7,009 nt of DNA from CAKOSP01 sp964371745 (lineage in GTDB: Bacteria > Bacillota_I > Bacilli_A > RF39 > UBA660). Below the pieces are notes generated by a model. The model ran no database searches, was not told the DNA's origin, and was given only the letters and a program-made list of their open reading frames with translations. The DNA is taken from contig CAYJNS010000058.1 in NCBI GenBank assembly GCA_964371745.1, forward strand, positions 1 through 7,009, in the 5' to 3' direction. This document shows positions 1-6,152 of this stretch, one piece after another. The position numbers were made by a program, and so were the translations under genes. Positions within the stretch are counted from its first letter, which is position 1. Every line of letters starts with the position of its first letter.

Positions 1-1145
1 ATATCAGTTCCAAAATTTATTGAAGAAAATGGAACTTGAGCTCCCGCTCTTGAATGCATTGTATTTAAATTATGCACAAACGCTTCCATTGCTTGATATG
101 TCCTTTTATCTGTTTTTTTCATAGCTTTTTCAAGCGACATTTCAAACAACCTTTTTAATACTTCATTTTCTTTATAATGTTTTTCAAAATAATCTAGTTT
201 TACATCTATTGTTGAAATTTTAGCAAGATCTTTTTCAAGCCCGGCCATTCCAACAAATTCAGTAATTCCATGAAAATCTAAATAATCTACTATTAAATCT
301 TTTAATATTTTTTTAAACGATTTTAATACACCTGGTGCTAAATAATAATCAAATGCTGGAATAGATTGTCCACCATGTTGATCATTTTGATTAGACTGAA
401 CAGCTATTGCAGCTAAAGCAGAATAACTCATTATATCATTTGGAGTTCTTAAATAACCATGTCCTGTTGAAAAACCACTTTTGAATAATTTATCTAAATC
501 TATTTGGTTACATGTTGTAGTTCCCATTGGTAAAAAGTCCATATCATGAATGTGAATAATCCCTTCATCATGTGCATCAGAATATTTCTTTTTGATTAAA
601 TAATCTTTTGCAAATTCTTTAGAAACAGTTGAACCATACTGAAGCATAGTTCCCATTGCTGTATCTCCATTTACATTAGCATTCTCTCTTTTGCCATCAT
701 TTTCAGCAGCACTTTGAAGTCCTAAACTTTCAAGTGTTTTTAAAAATTTATGTATTTTTTTATCGTATAAAAATAATTCTCTAGATTTAGATCTTTTTTC
801 TCTATACTCTGAAAAATGATTATATACATCTTCGTATTTTTCTTTTTGTAATTTTTTTTCTATAATATCTTGAATTTCTTCTATCTTAATTTTATCTTTA
901 TCTTTATAATTTTCATTAATCGACTTAACTACTTCATTATAAATTTTTTGAATATCTTTTTCACTATATTTAAATGTTCTAGTGACATCCATTTCAGTTT
1001 CTACATCATATTCATCTTCTATATTTACATTATCAAAAGCTTTTTTAATAGCCATAATAATCTTAGTCCCATTAAATCCTACTTTGCTGCCATTTCTTTT
1101 GACTACTAAAATTTCATCAATTACTTGTTTTTCTTCTTTTGCCAT
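1..1145 (-). CDS. nrdD: Anaerobic ribonucleoside-triphosphate reductase, N-terminal part (cut by window edge)
   Basis: This is the class III ribonucleotide reductase, which makes dNTPs from NTPs in the cytoplasm using a glycyl radical installed by NrdG. The ATG at 1145 opens 381 visible codons with no stop before the left edge. Residues 11-100 look like an ATP-cone, the allosteric nucleotide-binding domain (VVKRNGSKVGFNG at 14-26). Catalytic-domain signatures follow: ENANVNGDTAMGTMLQYGS at 154-172, IIHIHDMDF at 196-204, a conserved-type Cys at 212 in TTTCNQID, QNDQHGGQSIPAFDYY at 253-268 and NTMHSRAGAQVPFSS at 361-375. The C-terminal part with the glycyl-radical Gly and the zinc-binding Cys residues would lie outside the window. 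AAGGAAGG (1163-1156) lies 10 nt upstream of the ATG and fixes the start. No nrdG or NrdR box was recognised. The enzyme is oxygen-sensitive and implies anaerobic growth. Confidence 0.96.
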   Translation of the reverse strand, partial: MAKEEKQVIDEILVVKRNGSKVGFNGTKIIMAIKKAFDNVNIEDEYDVETEMDVTRTFKYSEKDIQKIYNEVVKSINENYKDKDKIKIEEIQDIIEKKLQKEKYEDVYNHFSEYREKRSKSRELFLYDKKIHKFLKTLESLGLQSAAENDGKRENANVNGDTAMGTMLQYGSTVSKEFAKDYLIKKKYSDAHDEGIIHIHDMDFLPMGTTTCNQIDLDKLFKSGFSTGHGYLRTPNDIMSYSALAAIAVQSNQNDQHGGQSIPAFDYYLAPGVLKSFKKILKDLIVDYLDFHGITEFVGMAGLEKDLAKISTIDVKLDYFEKHYKENEVLKRLFEMSLEKAMKKTDKRTYQAMEAFVHNLNTMHSRAGAQVPFSSINFGTD

Positions 1146-1169
1146 TACTACACTACCTTCCTTATACTC

Positions 1170-1198
1170 ATTATATAATATTCTAAAAAAAAAGTAAA
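1170..1198 (-). promoter_or_regulatory. Probable sigma-A promoter of nrdD
   Basis: On the minus strand a TTTACT -35 (1198-1193) is separated by exactly 17 bp from a perfect TATAAT -10 (1175-1170). Transcription would start near 1163, almost at the ribosome binding site (1163-1156), giving a leader of about 18 nt. The -35 overlaps the hairpin at 1194-1218 and its T-tract. The match is by eye only. Confidence 0.6.
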
Positions 1199-1218
1199 AT
1201 GTTTTTTTGGCATTTTAC
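1185..1218 (-). terminator. Weak terminator-like hairpin with T9 tract upstream of nrdD
   Basis: A perfect 8-bp inverted repeat, GTAAAATG (1194-1201) and CATTTTAC (1211-1218), encloses a 9-nt loop. On the minus strand it is followed directly by nine T residues (1193-1185), the layout of an intrinsic terminator. The stem has only two G:C pairs, so it would be weak. It could end dus transcription, which stops being coding about 185 bp upstream. Because it overlaps the nrdD -35 it could instead be a protein-binding palindrome. Confidence 0.4.
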
Positions 1219-1403
1219 GTAAATCATATTTTTGCAAAAGTTCGATATTTAGGGGGTTTTATTTTTTTAAAAAATACAAAAAACGTCTTTGTTCCCTTTG
1301 TTTAAAAGGAATTGTTGTTTTTTCGTTTTTTTGGAAAATTTTACTTTTTTTATTTGTTCGATTTTCACATATTTGACATTTGTGATTTTTTGACTACTTT
1401 TTA

Positions 1404-2390
1404 TTATATCTCATTTGATACTAAATTGCTATATTCCTCGATAATATCTAGGTACTCGCATTGATTTTTAGCCTTGATAAGTCTAGATTTTATAGCTTTA
1501 GTATTTGGCATACCTTTTAAATAATATATTAAATTACTTCGAAGTTCTAAACTTGCTTCAAATTCATTCTTATCATCATACATATTATTAATATGTTTTT
1601 TCATCATCTCAAGTTTTTCTGTGATAGTTACTTGATCTGGAAGTTTACTGTTTTCTAAGTATTCAACACATTCTTTGATAAGCCAAGGGTTACCTAAAAG
1701 ACCTCTTCCTATCATAACTCCTGCACAACCAGTTTCATCTAACATCTTTTTAGCTTCAAAACATGATAGTACATCTCCATTACCAATTATTGGAATATTT
1801 ACTGAGTTAACAACATCTTTAATAACATTCCAGTTTGCTTTTCCAGAATATCCTTGACTTCTCGTTCTAGCATGAACGGCAATAGCGCTTGCTCCTGCTT
1901 TTTCACATATTTTAGCTATCTCAACGGCATTGATACTATGTTCATCCCAGCCACTTCTTATTTTTACAGTTACAGGCACGGTTGATACTTCAACTACTGC
2001 TTTAACTATTTCATAAACCTTTTCTGGACTTTTTAAAAGAGCGCTACCAGCTTGAGCTCGAAGAGCAACCTTTGGAACAGGACAGCCCATATTAATATCA
2101 ATAATATCAGGTTTCATTAACTTAAGTATTTTTTGAGTTGCAATTACAAAAGAATTAACATCAGAACCAAAAATTTGTTGACTAATAGGGCGTTCATAAT
2201 CATCCATTTTAAGTAAATCTAAAGTCTTTATATTATCATACATAATAGCTTTATCAGATACCATTTCAGCTACAATTAATCCAGCACCCATTTCTTTACA
2301 TATTTTTCTATAAGATGTATTGGTAATACCTGCCATAGGCGCAACAACTATATTGTTATCAAGTTCTATATTTCCTATTTTTAATTTCAT
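1404..2390 (-). CDS. dusB: tRNA-dihydrouridine synthase, DusB type
   Basis: This FMN enzyme reduces uridine to dihydrouridine in the D-loop of tRNA using NADPH. The 328-residue product has the usual family length. An N-terminal TIM barrel carries APMAGITN (17-24), the catalytic-loop motif DINMGCP (98-104) with catalytic Cys103, KIRSGWD (143-149), HARTR (173-177), GNGD (203-206) and the phosphate-binding GRGLLGNPW (228-236). A helical tRNA-binding domain follows (about 250-328). I chose the ATG at 2390 because the conserved protein begins there and GGTGA (2400-2396) lies 6 nt upstream. An in-frame ATG at 2435 would add 15 hydrophobic residues encoded through the preceding terminator. The family call is firm. 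The DusB subgroup and the exact target positions are inferred; a mycoplasma DusB is known to act at several D-loop sites. A TGTTAAACT extended -10-like sequence (2415-2407) could start transcription here, but it is weak. Confidence 0.93.
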   Translation of the reverse strand: MKLKIGNIELDNNIVVAPMAGITNTSYRKICKEMGAGLIVAEMVSDKAIMYDNIKTLDLLKMDDYERPISQQIFGSDVNSFVIATQKILKLMKPDIIDINMGCPVPKVALRAQAGSALLKSPEKVYEIVKAVVEVSTVPVTVKIRSGWDEHSINAVEIAKICEKAGASAIAVHARTRSQGYSGKANWNVIKDVVNSVNIPIIGNGDVLSCFEAKKMLDETGCAGVMIGRGLLGNPWLIKECVEYLENSKLPDQVTITEKLEMMKKHINNMYDDKNEFEASLELRSNLIYYLKGMPNTKAIKSRLIKAKNQCEYLDIIEEYSNLVSNEI

Positions 2391-2395
2391 TTTTT

Positions 2396-2400
2396 TCACC
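2396..2400 (-). promoter_or_regulatory. Ribosome binding site that decides the dus start
   Basis: GGTGA on the minus strand lies 6 nt before the ATG at 2390. No comparable site precedes the longer in-frame ATG at 2435, which falls within the terminator hairpin of the preceding operon. Confidence 0.6.
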
Positions 2401-2423
2401 AATAATAGTTTAACATACATTAG

Positions 2424-2448
2424 AAAAAAAAACACGAAAATCGTGTTT
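2424..2448 (-). terminator. Intrinsic terminator of the DUF1292/coiled-coil operon
   Basis: A perfect 8-bp inverted repeat, AAACACGA (2430-2437) and TCGTGTTT (2441-2448), has a 3-nt loop. On the minus strand it leads into a run of T residues (through 2424). It begins within the stop codon (2449-2447) of the last operon gene, so no untranslated tail separates gene end and terminator. It also separates this operon from dus. Confidence 0.85.
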
Positions 2449-2701
2449 ATTCATATTCTTTTTTTAATCTTGCTGCAAAATCGATAGATAAATCTTTAAG
2501 TACGGCTTTATCGTCTTCAAATGCTAAACCCATTTCACCATCAGTATCTTTTTCTTCAAACATAATTTGAACATTATCTAATAGTTCTTCTTCTTTATCA
2601 ATTTCATTTAGCATATAATAAGTTTTACCATTTTTAGATAGTGTATCTAAAACAATAAAATCCTTATCTTCAATTGTAAATATATCAAATTTTTCTAACA
2701 T
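2447..2701 (-). CDS. Small acidic protein, divergent DUF1292-like
   Basis: This 84-residue acidic protein has no signal peptide or membrane segment, so it is probably cytoplasmic. The family is uncertain. It aligns by eye with the first gene of the operon (4643-4377): a VL-x-F/L opening, an N-K-x-Y strand, a run of acidic residues, a hydrophobic strand (NVQIMFEE, 43-50) and a C-terminal helix (about 68-83). That suggests a divergent DUF1292 (YrzB-type) paralogue, whose function is unknown. Its ATG shares one base with the TAA of the upstream 557-residue gene (TAATG). GGAGG (2718-2714) lies 12 nt upstream, inside that gene's final codons, so translation is probably coupled. A terminator begins at its stop codon. 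Confidence 0.75.
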   Translation of the reverse strand: MLEKFDIFTIEDKDFIVLDTLSKNGKTYYMLNEIDKEEELLDNVQIMFEEKDTDGEMGLAFEDDKAVLKDLSIDFAARLKKEYE

Positions 2702-4374
2702 TATCTAACATTTCCTCCATTTAACTTTTCTACATCATCAGGTGTAAATGAACCAGTAAAGTCAATTACTTTTTCCACAGGAATCATATCACCTCTGTGG
2801 TCATATAAATTACCATTTTCTATTTTATTTACTAGTTTATTACCATCAATAGTTTTAACAATAGAACCTTCATTAATTACTTTAAATGCAGTAGTATCTC
2901 CTTTATCATTTTGAATAGTATCAATTACTAATTTTGGAGTGTTACCTTCAAAATATGCATTTCTTGTATTATCGCCTTCAATTGCAGCTTGCATAGAACC
3001 ATTAATGTTTTCATTATTTACAGTAATTATATCCCCAACTTTAATTTTAGTTACATCTATATTACTACCGTTTAAATCCATAATATTTGTATTTTCTTCA
3101 GGTACCACTGAAGTTGTTTCTTCATTAGTAAAATTATTTTCTATTGAAGTTTCTTCTGGTACATAACTTTCCACAATTGCCATAGGTTCACTTGTTTCTA
3201 ATTCCTTAGGTAAACCTTCATTATTTATTGACAATGGAAAACCAATAAACATGCCTACTGCCATTAATCCAGTAACAATTTTTTTCCTATGTTTTCTTAA
3301 TTTTTCAACAATCTTATTTTGATCTTTTGCTTTTCTTTTATTTTTTGGTTTAAATATTCTTTTAATAACACCTTTTTTCGAATGTTTCAACTCTTCATTT
3401 TCTTGTTTTAACGCTTCATTTTCTTTTACTAATAATTCTATTTTACTAGCCATTTCATTTAATTTTTGTGTTAACAATTCTATTTTATCATTAGAATTAT
3501 CATTATTTTTATTTGGAACAGTTAAGGGTTTTCTACCAGGTACATCTTTATAAATTTGTCTTTTAGAAATTTTTTCTTGTTTAATTTTAAATATTTGTTC
3601 TTCTAGTTTTCTTATGTCATTATCATAAAAATCATAATTATATTTTTCATTCTTAGCAATTAATTCATCTCTTTGTTTTTCTAAATCATTTAGTAAAAAC
3701 ATTTCTGAATCTTCTTGTTCTTGTTTTAGTTTAAATATTTGTTCTTCTAGTTTTCTTATGTCATTATCATAAAAATCATAATTATATTTTTCATTCTTAG
3801 CAATTAATTCATCTCTTTGTTTTTCTAAATTCTCAATTATTTTGTCATTGTTTGCATTTTCTTTTGAAATTCCCATTTCAAAAAAACTTTTATTTTTTTC
3901 TAATCTAGCTAATTCTTCTTTTAATAGTTCTATGTTTTCTTCAAAAGGATTATTAATTTTATTTTTTAAAGTCTCTATTTTTAAATTAATTTTTTCAAGT
4001 TCAACAGAATAATCAAGTTCTTTATCATCTTCCTGGTCCTGTTTAAGTTTAGATATTTTTTCTTCTAGTTTTCTTATATCATTATCATAAAAATTATAAT
4101 TATATTTTTCATTCTTAGCAATTAATTCATCTCTTTGTTTTTCTAAATCTTCAACATTATCGATTTTAACTGCTAATTCAATATCATTTTTAGCTGTTTC
4201 TATATTTTTTTGCACTTCAGTAATAAAATTATCACTTGGAACTTTTCTTTTAAGTTTTGCTTTTAATTTGTTGAAAATATTTTTTAATTGTTTTTTTGAT
4301 AATACAAATACGTTTTTGCTTATTTCTTTTATTTTCTTTGCAACACTAAATGTTTTTGTAACATATTTATTCAT
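2701..4374 (-). CDS. Repeat-containing coiled-coil, single-pass membrane protein of unknown function
   Basis: I do not recognise a named family for this 557-residue protein. Residues 1-48 are strongly basic. Residues 50-270 are predicted helical and contain a repeat beginning LEKQRDELIAKNEKYNY at 77, 183 and 231, with a degenerate fourth copy at about 126-160. Each repeat reads as helix, YDND-type turn, helix (IRKLEE), suggesting coiled-coil hairpins. A second leucine-rich coiled coil spans about 297-330. A very basic stretch (333-365) precedes one hydrophobic segment (366-383, with GxxxG at 374-378). An acidic Thr/Glu/Pro-rich linker (386-430) and a beta-rich-looking domain (431-557) follow. 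By the positive-inside rule the coiled coil is cytoplasmic and the C-terminus external. The ATG lies 2 nt after the stop of the upstream DUF1292 gene, with a GGGAG ribosome site inside that gene's last codons. A scaffold or envelope-associated role is a guess. Confidence 0.85.
   Translation of the reverse strand: MNKYVTKTFSVAKKIKEISKNVFVLSKKQLKNIFNKLKAKLKRKVPSDNFITEVQKNIETAKNDIELAVKIDNVEDLEKQRDELIAKNEKYNYNFYDNDIRKLEEKISKLKQDQEDDKELDYSVELEKINLKIETLKNKINNPFEENIELLKEELARLEKNKSFFEMGISKENANNDKIIENLEKQRDELIAKNEKYNYDFYDNDIRKLEEQIFKLKQEQEDSEMFLLNDLEKQRDELIAKNEKYNYDFYDNDIRKLEEQIFKIKQEKISKRQIYKDVPGRKPLTVPNKNNDNSNDKIELLTQKLNEMASKIELLVKENEALKQENEELKHSKKGVIKRIFKPKNKRKAKDQNKIVEKLRKHRKKIVTGLMAVGMFIGFPLSINNEGLPKELETSEPMAIVESYVPEETSIENNFTNEETTSVVPEENTNIMDLNGSNIDVTKIKVGDIITVNNENINGSMQAAIEGDNTRNAYFEGNTPKLVIDTIQNDKGDTTAFKVINEGSIVKTIDGNKLVNKIENGNLYDHRGDMIPVEKVIDFTGSFTPDDVEKLNGGNVR
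3586..3686 (-). repeat. Internal repeat copy R3 (101 bp, identical to R2)
   Basis: This 101-bp block is identical, base for base, to 3730-3830, at an offset of 144 bp (48 codons, in frame). It encodes the unit starting at about residue 231 of the 557-residue protein. Identity at all synonymous positions indicates recent duplication or gene conversion. Confidence 0.95.
3730..3830 (-). repeat. Internal repeat copy R2 (101 bp)
   Basis: This copy is identical to R3 at 3586-3686 and differs from R1 at 4048-4148 at only about four of 101 positions. It encodes the unit starting near residue 183 of the 557-residue protein. Confidence 0.95.
4048..4148 (-). repeat. Internal repeat copy R1 (diverged at about 4 of 101 bases)
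   Basis: This is the first copy in the protein (unit from residue 77), offset 318 bp from R2. The region between R1 and R2 encodes a much more degenerate related unit (residues about 126-160) that keeps the LEK start, an N-PF-x-x-N turn and an LxxELxxL second helix. Confidence 0.92.
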
Positions 4375-4376
4375 TT

Positions 4377-4643
4377 TTATTCTCCCTCTGATATTAATTC
4401 TTTTAAAACTTCAGTAACTTCAGCTAATATTTTTTCATCAGTGATAGCTTTAAGTTCTACTTCGTTATCCTTTTCTATAACTTCTGAAGAGTATACAAGG
4501 ATATCTCCTTTTTCATCTTCTTCATTTTCAGTATATATTAAATAATCCTTATTATTTGAATTTAAAGTAAAATAATGTAATACTTCAACTTCTTTTTCTT
4601 TTCCATTTTCATCTGTAATTTTAATAGTTTCTTTTTCTTCCAT
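4377..4643 (-). CDS. DUF1292 (YrzB-like) small acidic protein
   Basis: This 88-residue, strongly acidic, probably cytoplasmic protein has the DUF1292 pattern seen in Bacillus YrzB. It opens with ITDENGKEKEVEVLHYF (9-25), continues with a K-D-Y-L-I-Y strand (33-38), an acidic stretch with an LVYSSEV strand (49-55), and ends in an acidic helix. The family is widespread in Firmicutes and its function is unknown. It is the first gene of the operon: a consensus promoter lies just upstream and the next start follows its stop by 2 nt. The ATG at 4643 has AGGA (4654-4651) 7 nt upstream, with a further AAGGG about 14 nt before the ATG. Confidence 0.87.
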   Translation of the reverse strand: MEEKETIKITDENGKEKEVEVLHYFTLNSNNKDYLIYTENEEDEKGDILVYSSEVIEKDNEVELKAITDEKILAEVTEVLKELISEGE

Positions 4644-4675
4644 AATAAAATCCTAATCCCTTCTATGATAAATCA

Positions 4676-4704
4676 ATTTTAACACATAAATTATTACTTG
4701 TCAA
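4676..4704 (-). promoter_or_regulatory. Consensus promoter of the DUF1292/coiled-coil operon
   Basis: A perfect TTGACA -35 (4704-4699) is separated by 17 bp from a TAAAAT -10 (4681-4676), preceded by an extended TGn (4684-4682). The -35 is encoded by the last sense codons of miaB. Transcription would start near 4669, giving a leader of about 26 nt. This is the best sigma-A-type promoter match found in the window. Confidence 0.8.
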
Positions 4705-6088
4705 AATAAATTCCATCTAAACTAAAGCTTTTTGCTTTAGTAATTTTAACATTTATAATTTCACCTATTTTATCTTTTGCTTTATCTATATTAACTAATT
4801 TCATAGTGTCTGTATAACCATATACAATAGCTTTATTTTTTTCGCTTATTCCCATAACTAATACTGATACTATTTTATCTTCTAATTTTTTATTGTTTAT
4901 AAGTGAATACTTATTAACAAACTCATTTAATCTTGCTAGTCTTTTTTCTTTTTCTTCTTTTTTAGTATTATCTTCCATAAGTGATGCAACTGTTCCCTCG
5001 CGAGGCGAATATATAAAAGTAAATGCCCCATCAAACTTACAATACTCTACTAAGTTAAGAGTTTCTTTAAAGTCTTCTTCAGTTTCTCCTGGAAACCCTA
5101 CAATAATATCTGTAGTTATAGCTATATTATCTATTTTTTTTAATTTATCAAATAATATTTTATATTCTTCTACTGTGTTTTTACGATTCATTTGCTTTAA
5201 TATATTATTACTACCAGATTGCATAGGTAAATGTACATAGGGCATTACATTTGAATATTTTTTTATAATTTCAATTCCTTTATCTGTAAAATTCCAAGGA
5301 TTACTCGTTACAAATCTAATTCTATCAATATTTGTTTTAGCTACTTCTTCTAATAAATTACTAAATTTATAATTTTCATAATTATATGAATTTACATTTT
5401 GTCCAAGTAATATAACTTCTTTATAACCATTTTCTTTTAAAGCTTTTACTTCATTTATAATATCTGTAAGCCTACGCGATCTTTCTTTACCTCTTGCAAA
5501 AGGAACAATACAATATGTACAAAAGTTATCACAACCATACATAATATTGACAAAAGCGGTAACGTTAGAATCCCTTTCATATTTAATATTTTCTTTTACT
5601 ATATCACTATTTGAATATACATTTATATTTTGTTTATTTTCTCTACTGATAATAAATTTAGGAAGATCTTCTAAGTTATGTGTACCAATTACTATATCAA
5701 CATATTTATGTTTTTCTTCTAAAGTATTAATTTCGCCTTCAACTTGCATTAAACACCCTGCAAGGCATATTATTAAATCTGATTTATATTTTTCTTTTAA
5801 ATGTTTAGCGCGGGACAAAAAACCAAATAACTTATCTTTTGCATTTTCCCTAATGGCACATGTATTTAAAACAACTACATCAGCTTCATCTAATATATCA
5901 GTTTCTTTATATCCTAAAGTAATTAAATTATATTTAATATTTTCTGAATCGTGAATATTCATTTGACAACCATAAGTTCTTATAAAAAATTTTTTATTAG
6001 AAACTATTTTTATATTATCGTCATCTAACACTTCATATTTTATAGGTGTATTGCTTCTATTTTTAGCGTCATTAAAATTTGGTTTCAC
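4694..6088 (-). CDS. miaB: tRNA-2-methylthio-N6-dimethylallyladenosine synthase
   Basis: MiaB is a radical-SAM methylthiotransferase that converts i6A to ms2i6A at position 37 of tRNAs reading UNN codons; its substrate is made by MiaA, not seen here. The product is 464 residues, near the family's usual length. After a Bacillus-like N-terminal extension (1-31), the UPF0004 domain carries three cluster Cys residues: 41 in TYGCQMN, 77 in NTCAIREN and 112 in AGCLMQ. The radical-SAM motif Cys186-x3-Cys190-x2-Cys193 follows, then TSNPWNF (261-267), VHLPMQSGSN (285-294), GFPGETEEDF (331-340) and FTFIYSPREGT (356-366). A TRAM domain fills about 400-463. The start is GTG at 6088, supported by AAAGGAAG 7 nt upstream. 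No strong terminator follows; the next operon's promoter overlaps its stop. Confidence 0.97.
   Translation of the reverse strand: MKPNFNDAKNRSNTPIKYEVLDDDNIKIVSNKKFFIRTYGCQMNIHDSENIKYNLITLGYKETDILDEADVVVLNTCAIRENAKDKLFGFLSRAKHLKEKYKSDLIICLAGCLMQVEGEINTLEEKHKYVDIVIGTHNLEDLPKFIISRENKQNINVYSNSDIVKENIKYERDSNVTAFVNIMYGCDNFCTYCIVPFARGKERSRRLTDIINEVKALKENGYKEVILLGQNVNSYNYENYKFSNLLEEVAKTNIDRIRFVTSNPWNFTDKGIEIIKKYSNVMPYVHLPMQSGSNNILKQMNRKNTVEEYKILFDKLKKIDNIAITTDIIVGFPGETEEDFKETLNLVEYCKFDGAFTFIYSPREGTVASLMEDNTKKEEKEKRLARLNEFVNKYSLINNKKLEDKIVSVLVMGISEKNKAIVYGYTDTMKLVNIDKAKDKIGEIINVKITKAKSFSLDGIYFDK
4721..4741 (-). repeat. Perfect hairpin inside the 3' end of miaB
   Basis: An 8-bp perfect inverted repeat (ACTAAAGC at 4721-4728, GCTTTAGT at 4734-4741) with a 5-nt loop lies about 25 bp before the miaB stop, in codons for K-A-K-S-F-S-L. 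It has no proper T-tract, so it is not a good terminator. It might stabilise the mRNA 3' end or be chance in AT-rich coding DNA. Confidence 0.5.
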
Positions 6089-6095
6089 TTTGTCA

Positions 6096-6103
6096 CTTCC
6101 TTT
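6096..6103 (-). promoter_or_regulatory. Ribosome binding site supporting the GTG start of miaB
   Basis: AAAGGAAG ends 7 nt before the GTG at 6088-6086. No ATG in this frame lies between it and the conserved TYGCQMN motif, so the non-ATG start is favoured. Confidence 0.7.
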
Positions 6104-6112
6104 GGTTAACTT

Positions 6113-6121
6113 ATTGTACCA
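6113..6121 (-). promoter_or_regulatory. Extended -10 promoter of miaB
   Basis: TGGTACAAT (6121-6113) matches the extended -10 form TGn-TAxAAT. No good -35 lies 17 bp upstream, which is common for extended -10 promoters. A start near 6106 would give a leader of about 18 nt, beginning at the ribosome binding site. Confidence 0.5.
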
Positions 6122-6152
6122 TATATATCATTTTTTTTCTAGTTATTTCAAG

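Larger units (their letters stand above)
1146..1403. other. Intergenic gap between dus and nrdD
   Basis: This 258-bp gap is dominated by A and T homopolymer runs. It holds the nrdD promoter and the terminator-like hairpin at its nrdD end. The remainder (about 1219-1403) contains two copies of GTTCGAT (1240-1246 and 1356-1362), an imperfect inverted repeat at 1292-1311 and a TCACA/TGTGA pair around 1365-1385. None of these is convincing as a regulatory site. I see no gene, tRNA or recognisable structured RNA here. Confidence 0.6.

Noticed and set aside
870..1197. Plus-strand open frames opposite the start of nrdD
   Set aside because: They are antisense to a well-conserved nrdD N-terminus and encode Phe/Ile-rich low-complexity sequence.
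1292..1311. Inverted repeat as a dus terminator
   Set aside because: The stem has a C-A mismatch, is AT-rich and lacks an adjacent T-tract on the minus strand.
1146..1403. NrdR operator boxes or a riboswitch before nrdD
   Set aside because: No pair of 16-bp NrdR-like palindromes and no recognisable riboswitch core was found in the A/T homopolymer-rich gap.
2407..2415. Extended -10 promoter for dus (TGTTAAACT)
   Set aside because: Only four of six -10 bases match and no -35 is visible, because the upstream sequence is the T-tract of the terminator. It is mentioned in the dus entry but not called.
2391..2435. Longer in-frame start of dus adding 15 residues
   Set aside because: It begins within the preceding operon's terminator, has no ribosome binding site and adds hydrophobic residues absent from the family. 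The ATG at 2390 has GGTGA at a good distance.
3586..4148. CRISPR-like or mobile-element repeat array
   Set aside because: The repeats are about 101 bp, in frame and unequally spaced by 144 and 318 bp. The intervening sequence is coding, so they are protein repeats.
4893..5954. Plus-strand open frames of 115 and 135 codons antisense to miaB
   Set aside because: They lie fully within a clearly functional miaB, have low-complexity Ser/Phe/Leu-rich translations and lack ribosome binding sites, so they are shadows of AT-rich coding DNA.
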